Assembly: GCF_014646695.1 (NCBI RefSeq)
Contig: NZ_BMNT01000011.1
Location: 1-62,750, forward strand
Length of the DNA stretch: 62,750 bases
Source: Sphaerisporangium melleum
GTDB lineage: Bacteria; Actinomycetota; Actinomycetes; Streptosporangiales; Streptosporangiaceae
Direction: 5' to 3'
The translations under genes were made by a program, and so were the position numbers. Below the pieces are notes generated by a model that saw only the letters and a program-made list of their open reading frames with translations, searched no databases and was not told the origin of the DNA. Within the stretch, counting starts at the first letter, position 1; every line of letters starts with the position of its first letter. Shown piece after piece: positions 59,660 through 62,750 of the stretch.

Positions 59660-60526
59660 GTGGCCGCCGGACTGCACGCTCCCATCCTCGACTGGTACGC
59701 CGAGAACGCCCGGGACCTCCCCTGGCGGCACCCTGACGCCACGCCGTGGGGCATCCTGGTGAGCGAGATCATGCTGCAGCAGACGCCGGTGGCCCGCGTG
59801 CTGCCCGTGTGGATCGAGTGGATGGAGCGCTGGCCCACCCCCGCCGCACTGGCCGCCGAGCCGCCGGGCGAGGCGGTGCGCCACTGGGGACGCCTCGGTT
59901 ACCCCCGACGTGCCCTCAACCTGCACGCGTGCGCCCGGGCCATCACGGCCGACCACGACGGCCGGGTGCCCGCCGGGTACGACGAGCTGCGCCGGCTGCC
60001 CGGCATCGGCGACTACACCGCCGCGGCGGTCGCGAGCTTCGCCTACGGCCGCAGCCACGCGGTGCTGGACACCAACGTGCGGCGGGTGCTGGCCCGGGCG
60101 GTGCGCGGCGAGGAGTACCCGCCGAAGGCGACCACGACGGCCGAGCGCAGGCTCGCCGAGTCCCTGGTGCCCGGTCTGGACGCTCCGCGCTGGGCGGTCG
60201 CCGTCATGGAGCTCGGCGCCCTGGTCTGTACGGCCCGCGCGCCGCGCTGTGCCGACTGCCCGGTCGCCGTCTCGTGCGCCTGGCGGCTGGCCGGGCGCCC
60301 CGCCTACGACGGCCCCGAACGGCGCGGCCAGACGTACGCCGGCACCGACCGGCAGTGCCGGGGCCGGCTGCTGGCGGTGCTGCGGGACGCCCACGGCGCG
60401 GTGCCCAAGGAGGCGCTGGACGCCGTGTGGGACGACGCGCCGCAGCGCGAGCGCGCCCTCGACGGCCTGGTGGCCGACGGGCTGGCCGAGGCGCTCCCCG
60501 ACGGCACCTACCGCCTCCCCACCTGA
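59660..60526 (+). CDS. mutY: A/G-specific adenine DNA glycosylase MutY
   Basis: A 288-residue base-excision enzyme that removes adenine mispaired with 8-oxoguanine. The catalytic Glu36 lies in VSEIMLQQTPVARVLPVW, the HhH motif is LPGIGDYTAAAV, the catalytic Asp137 is in VLDTNVRR. The four-cysteine iron-sulfur loop is CTARAPRCADCPVAVSC. The C-terminal MutT-like domain of longer MutY proteins is replaced by a short winged-helix-like tail. GTG 59660 is the start. Confidence 0.94.
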   Translation: MAAGLHAPILDWYAENARDLPWRHPDATPWGILVSEIMLQQTPVARVLPVWIEWMERWPTPAALAAEPPGEAVRHWGRLGYPRRALNLHACARAITADHDGRVPAGYDELRRLPGIGDYTAAAVASFAYGRSHAVLDTNVRRVLARAVRGEEYPPKATTTAERRLAESLVPGLDAPRWAVAVMELGALVCTARAPRCADCPVAVSCAWRLAGRPAYDGPERRGQTYAGTDRQCRGRLLAVLRDAHGAVPKEALDAVWDDAPQRERALDGLVADGLAEALPDGTYRLPT

Positions 60527-60641
60527 GCCGTCCCCAGGCTTGGGGGGTGTGCGGGGATTTGCCGGGTGGCGGGCCCACGGGCTCGGCGGAGATCGGGGTA
60601 ATCGACGCCTGCGGCGGGTGGCGAGTCAGCATACTGTTCGT

Positions 60642-61322
60642 ATGGATCCGGACACGTTCCGTGGCGACGTGGGAGTGGAAGGGCCGGAGGTCTACTGGCG
60701 CCGCAGGGTGTCGGTGCTCACCGGCGCGCTCGTCGTCGTGGCCGTCATCGCCTGGGCCTGCTCCAGCGCGTCCGGCGGCGCGGGCGGCCGGCCCTCCTCC
60801 GACGGCGCCACCGGGCCGGGCCCGGCCCCGAGCACGACGGTCGTGCCCGAGACGGCGCCCTCCGTGCCATCGCCCGCCGCGACCGCCACAGCGGCCACGT
60901 CCTCGCCGACCCCGCGTCGCAGCCGCCGCCCGGGCGGCCGGTGCGACCAGGCCGATCTGGTGGTCGGCCTGGTCACCGAGGCGGAGGTCTACGCCGGCGG
61001 GCGCGCTCCCAGCTTCCTGCTCACCGTGGTCAACCTCGGCCGGTCCGGCTGCACCGTGGACGTCGGCCCGAGGGCGGTCGAGGTGCGTGTCACCTCCGGC
61101 GCCGACCGCGTGTGGTCCACCGCCGACTGCGTGAGCGGCGAGGGCGCCGACGTCCGCCGTCTGGAGCGGGGAGTGCCGCACGTCCGGACGGTCGGCTGGG
61201 ATCGCCGCCGGTCGGCGCCCGACTGCCGCGCGGCCCGCCCGGAGGCCCGCAGGGGCACCTACGTCGCGACCGCCCGCCTGGGCCCCCTGAAGAGCTCGAA
61301 GGTCGTCTTCCACCTCCGCTGA
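60642..61322 (+). CDS. Hypothetical exported protein
   Basis: A 226-residue protein with a short cytoplasmic N-terminus (MDPDTFRGDVGVEGPEVYWR), one membrane helix or signal anchor (VLTGALVVVAVIAWACSSAS) and a Ser/Pro/Thr-rich linker. An extracytoplasmic beta domain follows with paired cysteines (SFLLTVVNLGRSGCTVDVG, STADCVSGE, APDCRAARPE). The Cys in WACSS could be a lipid site. CATACT upstream lies close to the ATG, hinting at a leaderless transcript. Family unknown. Confidence 0.75.
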   Translation: MDPDTFRGDVGVEGPEVYWRRRVSVLTGALVVVAVIAWACSSASGGAGGRPSSDGATGPGPAPSTTVVPETAPSVPSPAATATAATSSPTPRRSRRPGGRCDQADLVVGLVTEAEVYAGGRAPSFLLTVVNLGRSGCTVDVGPRAVEVRVTSGADRVWSTADCVSGEGADVRRLERGVPHVRTVGWDRRRSAPDCRAARPEARRGTYVATARLGPLKSSKVVFHLR

Positions 61323-61346
61323 ACCAGGCCCGTCCCCTGCGCGCGA

Positions 61347-61499
61347 TCAGATCTCCGCAGTGGAGGGCACATCCGCTTCAGCGGCCGTGCTGGGGCGGAT
61401 ACCCGCATAGCCGTACGGCTGTGGCATCTGCGCCTGCGGCTGGTAGGGGGCCGGCATGTGCTGGTGGTGGCCGATGCCGTGCGGTTGCTGGTGCGTCAT
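61347..61499 (-). CDS. Small His/Gln/Pro-rich protein
   Basis: A 50-codon gene whose ATG is preceded by AAGGAGACCC, an ideal ribosome binding site and spacing. The product begins MTHQQPHGIGHHQHMPAPYQ, continues with Gln/Pro/Tyr (AQMPQPYGYAGI) and ends in an acidic stretch. Clustered histidines could bind metal. No signal peptide or known family. It lies in the 300-bp gap between the convergent exported-protein gene and disA, downstream of disA on the same strand. Confidence 0.55.
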   Translation of the reverse strand: MTHQQPHGIGHHQHMPAPYQPQAQMPQPYGYAGIRPSTAAEADVPSTAEI

Positions 61500-61630
61500 G
61501 GGTCTCCTTGTTCCAGGGTGAAAAGTGAGACGCATGTCGCCTTGGTCTGGATGGCCGCCGGCGCTGAAGCAGTCCCATCCGGGCATCCGGCCGGGCGGGC
61601 GGAACGCTGCCGTCCGGGTGAACGGCGAGG

Positions 61631-62737
61631 TCAGACGTAGCGTTCGAGGATGGAGGCCTCGGCCAGACGGGAGAGGCCCTCGCGGACGTTGCGGGCCCGC
61701 GCCTCGCCGACCCCGCCCACCGACTGCAGGTCGTCGGTGCTGGCCGCCAGGAGCTTCTGCAGGCCGCCGAAGTGGTCCACCAGGCGGTCCACGACGCTCG
61801 TCGGCAGCCGGGGCACCTTGGCCAGCAGGCGGAAGCCGCGCGGGCTGACCGGCGCCTCCAGCGCCTCGGAGCCGTCGTGGCCGAGCACGTGGGCGACGGC
61901 CGAGAGGTCGAGCAGGTCGGAGGGGGACAGCAGGTCGAGCTCGGCGAGCGCCTCGCCCACCATGCGCGTCCCGCGCGGCACGTAGTCGCGCATGATGAGG
62001 TCGCGGTCCTCCTCGACCCCGGCGACCAGCTCCGCGAGCTGGAGGGACAGCAGACGTCCGTCGACGCCCAGCTCGACGACGTACCCCTCGATCTCGCCGG
62101 CGATGCGGCGCACCATCTCCAGGCGCTGCACGACCGCGGCGACGTCGCGCACGGTGACGAGGTCTTCGATCTCCAGGGCCGACAGCGTGCCGCTGACCTC
62201 GTCCAGCCGCATCTTGTAGCGCTCTAGGGTCGCGAGCGCCTGGTTGGCCTTGGACAGGATGGCCGCCGACTCCTCCAGGACGTAACGCACGCCGTCGAGG
62301 TAGAGGGCGATGATGCGCATCGACTTGCTGATCGAGATGACCGGGTAGCCGGTCTGCCGGGCCACCCGCTGGGCGGTGCGGTGGCGGGTGCCCGACTCGT
62401 CGGTGGGCAGCGAGGAGTCGGGGACGAGGTGGACCGCCGCGCGCAGGATCTTGCGGCCGGCGCGGTCGAGGACGATGGCGCCGTCCATCTTGGCCAGCTC
62501 GCGCAGCCGGGTGGCGGAGAACTCGACGTCAAGCGTGAAGCCTCCGGTGCACACCTCATCGACCCGCTGGTCGTAGCCGAGGACGACCAGGCCGCCGGTG
62601 TGCCCGCGCAGAATGCGCTCAAAGCCGTCTCGCAGCTCGGTGCCCGGAGCGAGCATGGCGAGAGTGGCCCGCCGACGCTCGTCCATCCCCTTGTTGGTGT
62701 TCGCCACATGGCCCCCGATGGTCGCTGACGTCGCCAT
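61631..62737 (-). CDS. disA: Diadenylate cyclase DisA (c-di-AMP synthase)
   Basis: A 368-residue DNA-integrity scanning protein. The DAC domain has GGLVVLGYD, the catalytic DGA in KMDGAIVLD (85-87) and RHR in [10 protein letters not shown] (118-120); it joins two ATP into c-di-AMP. A helical linker follows and then a C-terminal HhH DNA-binding domain ([16 protein letters not shown]). It binds branched DNA and signals by c-di-AMP levels. The start is at 62737 or a GTG at 62707; the window ends 13 bp upstream. radA, the usual upstream gene, would be outside. Confidence 0.96.
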   Translation of the reverse strand: MATSATIGGHVANTNKGMDERRRATLAMLAPGTELRDGFERILRGHTGGLVVLGYDQRVDEVCTGGFTLDVEFSATRLRELAKMDGAIVLDRAGRKILRAAVHLVPDSSLPTDESGTRHRTAQRVARQTGYPVISISKSMRIIALYLDGVRYVLEESAAILSKANQALATLERYKMRLDEVSGTLSALEIEDLVTVRDVAAVVQRLEMVRRIAGEIEGYVVELGVDGRLLSLQLAELVAGVEEDRDLIMRDYVPRGTRMVGEALAELDLLSPSDLLDLSAVAHVLGHDGSEALEAPVSPRGFRLLAKVPRLPTSVVDRLVDHFGGLQKLLAASTDDLQSVGGVGEARARNVREGLSRLAEASILERYV

Positions 62738-62750
62738 TTTACCGGCGGCG

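Overview
The window is a very GC-rich actinomycete chromosome segment. Lsr2, ClpC with Actinobacteria-type neighbours, an Scr1/DUF397 pair, a SARP regulator, DUF3180, many GTG starts and mycelial-type secreted enzymes all point to Actinomycetota. The overall gene mix fits the order Streptosporangiales, but that placement is inference. I see no rRNA, tRNA, CRISPR array or prophage.

Accessory part (1-12.6 kb). The window opens inside the 3' end of an IS200/IS605-type tnpB gene whose right-end hairpin abuts a DinB-family gene. Next comes a tightly packed minus-strand operon of five genes (934-7779): a SARP-like regulator, a P-loop/HEAT-like protein with a degenerate Walker A, a protein tentatively SPFH-like, a vWA-like/OmpA lipoprotein and a four-helix membrane protein. 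I recognise no described system with this layout, and it is my main candidate for something new. An Scr1-type XRE regulator with its DUF397 partner, a translationally coupled pair of very small genes, and an ECF sigma factor with a CU044_5270-type partner follow.

Metabolic and envelope part (12.7-27.5 kb). This holds a GH6 cellulase with a CebR-type operator, a pyrimidine-dimer glycosylase-like gene, a Tat-exported multicopper oxidase, an ABC-F ATPase, a lipoprotein, a saccharopine-dehydrogenase-like reductase, a sigma factor fused to a zinc anti-sigma motif and a membrane anchor, an NlpC/P60 hydrolase, inorganic pyrophosphatase, a PBP4-type DacB and a DUF2342 metalloprotease.

Housekeeping part (27.6-36 kb). 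tilS, hpt, ftsH and folE are followed, after a strong terminator, by folP, a SnoaL-like gene, folB, folK and a DUF3180 gene. FolE, FolB, FolK and FolP cover most of dihydropteroate synthesis.

Cofactor and respiration part (36-48.9 kb). It contains an orphan nuoD preceded by a 95-bp tandem repeat, a class V aminotransferase, terC, a P450, a MidA/NDUFAF7-like methyltransferase (a family known to modify the NuoD homologue), a DUF2520 gene, panC, an in-frame nadB-nadC fusion and coaX.

Envelope, nucleoid and second-messenger part (49-62.75 kb). It contains a small LuxR-type HTH gene, an NlpC/P60 hydrolase under a ydaO-type c-di-AMP riboswitch, argA, two RDD membrane proteins (one with a long YGQQ-repeat tail), a tiny membrane protein, lsr2, clpC, an EboE-like gene, mutY, a secreted hypothetical, a 50-codon gene with an excellent ribosome binding site, and disA, which makes the riboswitch ligand c-di-AMP.
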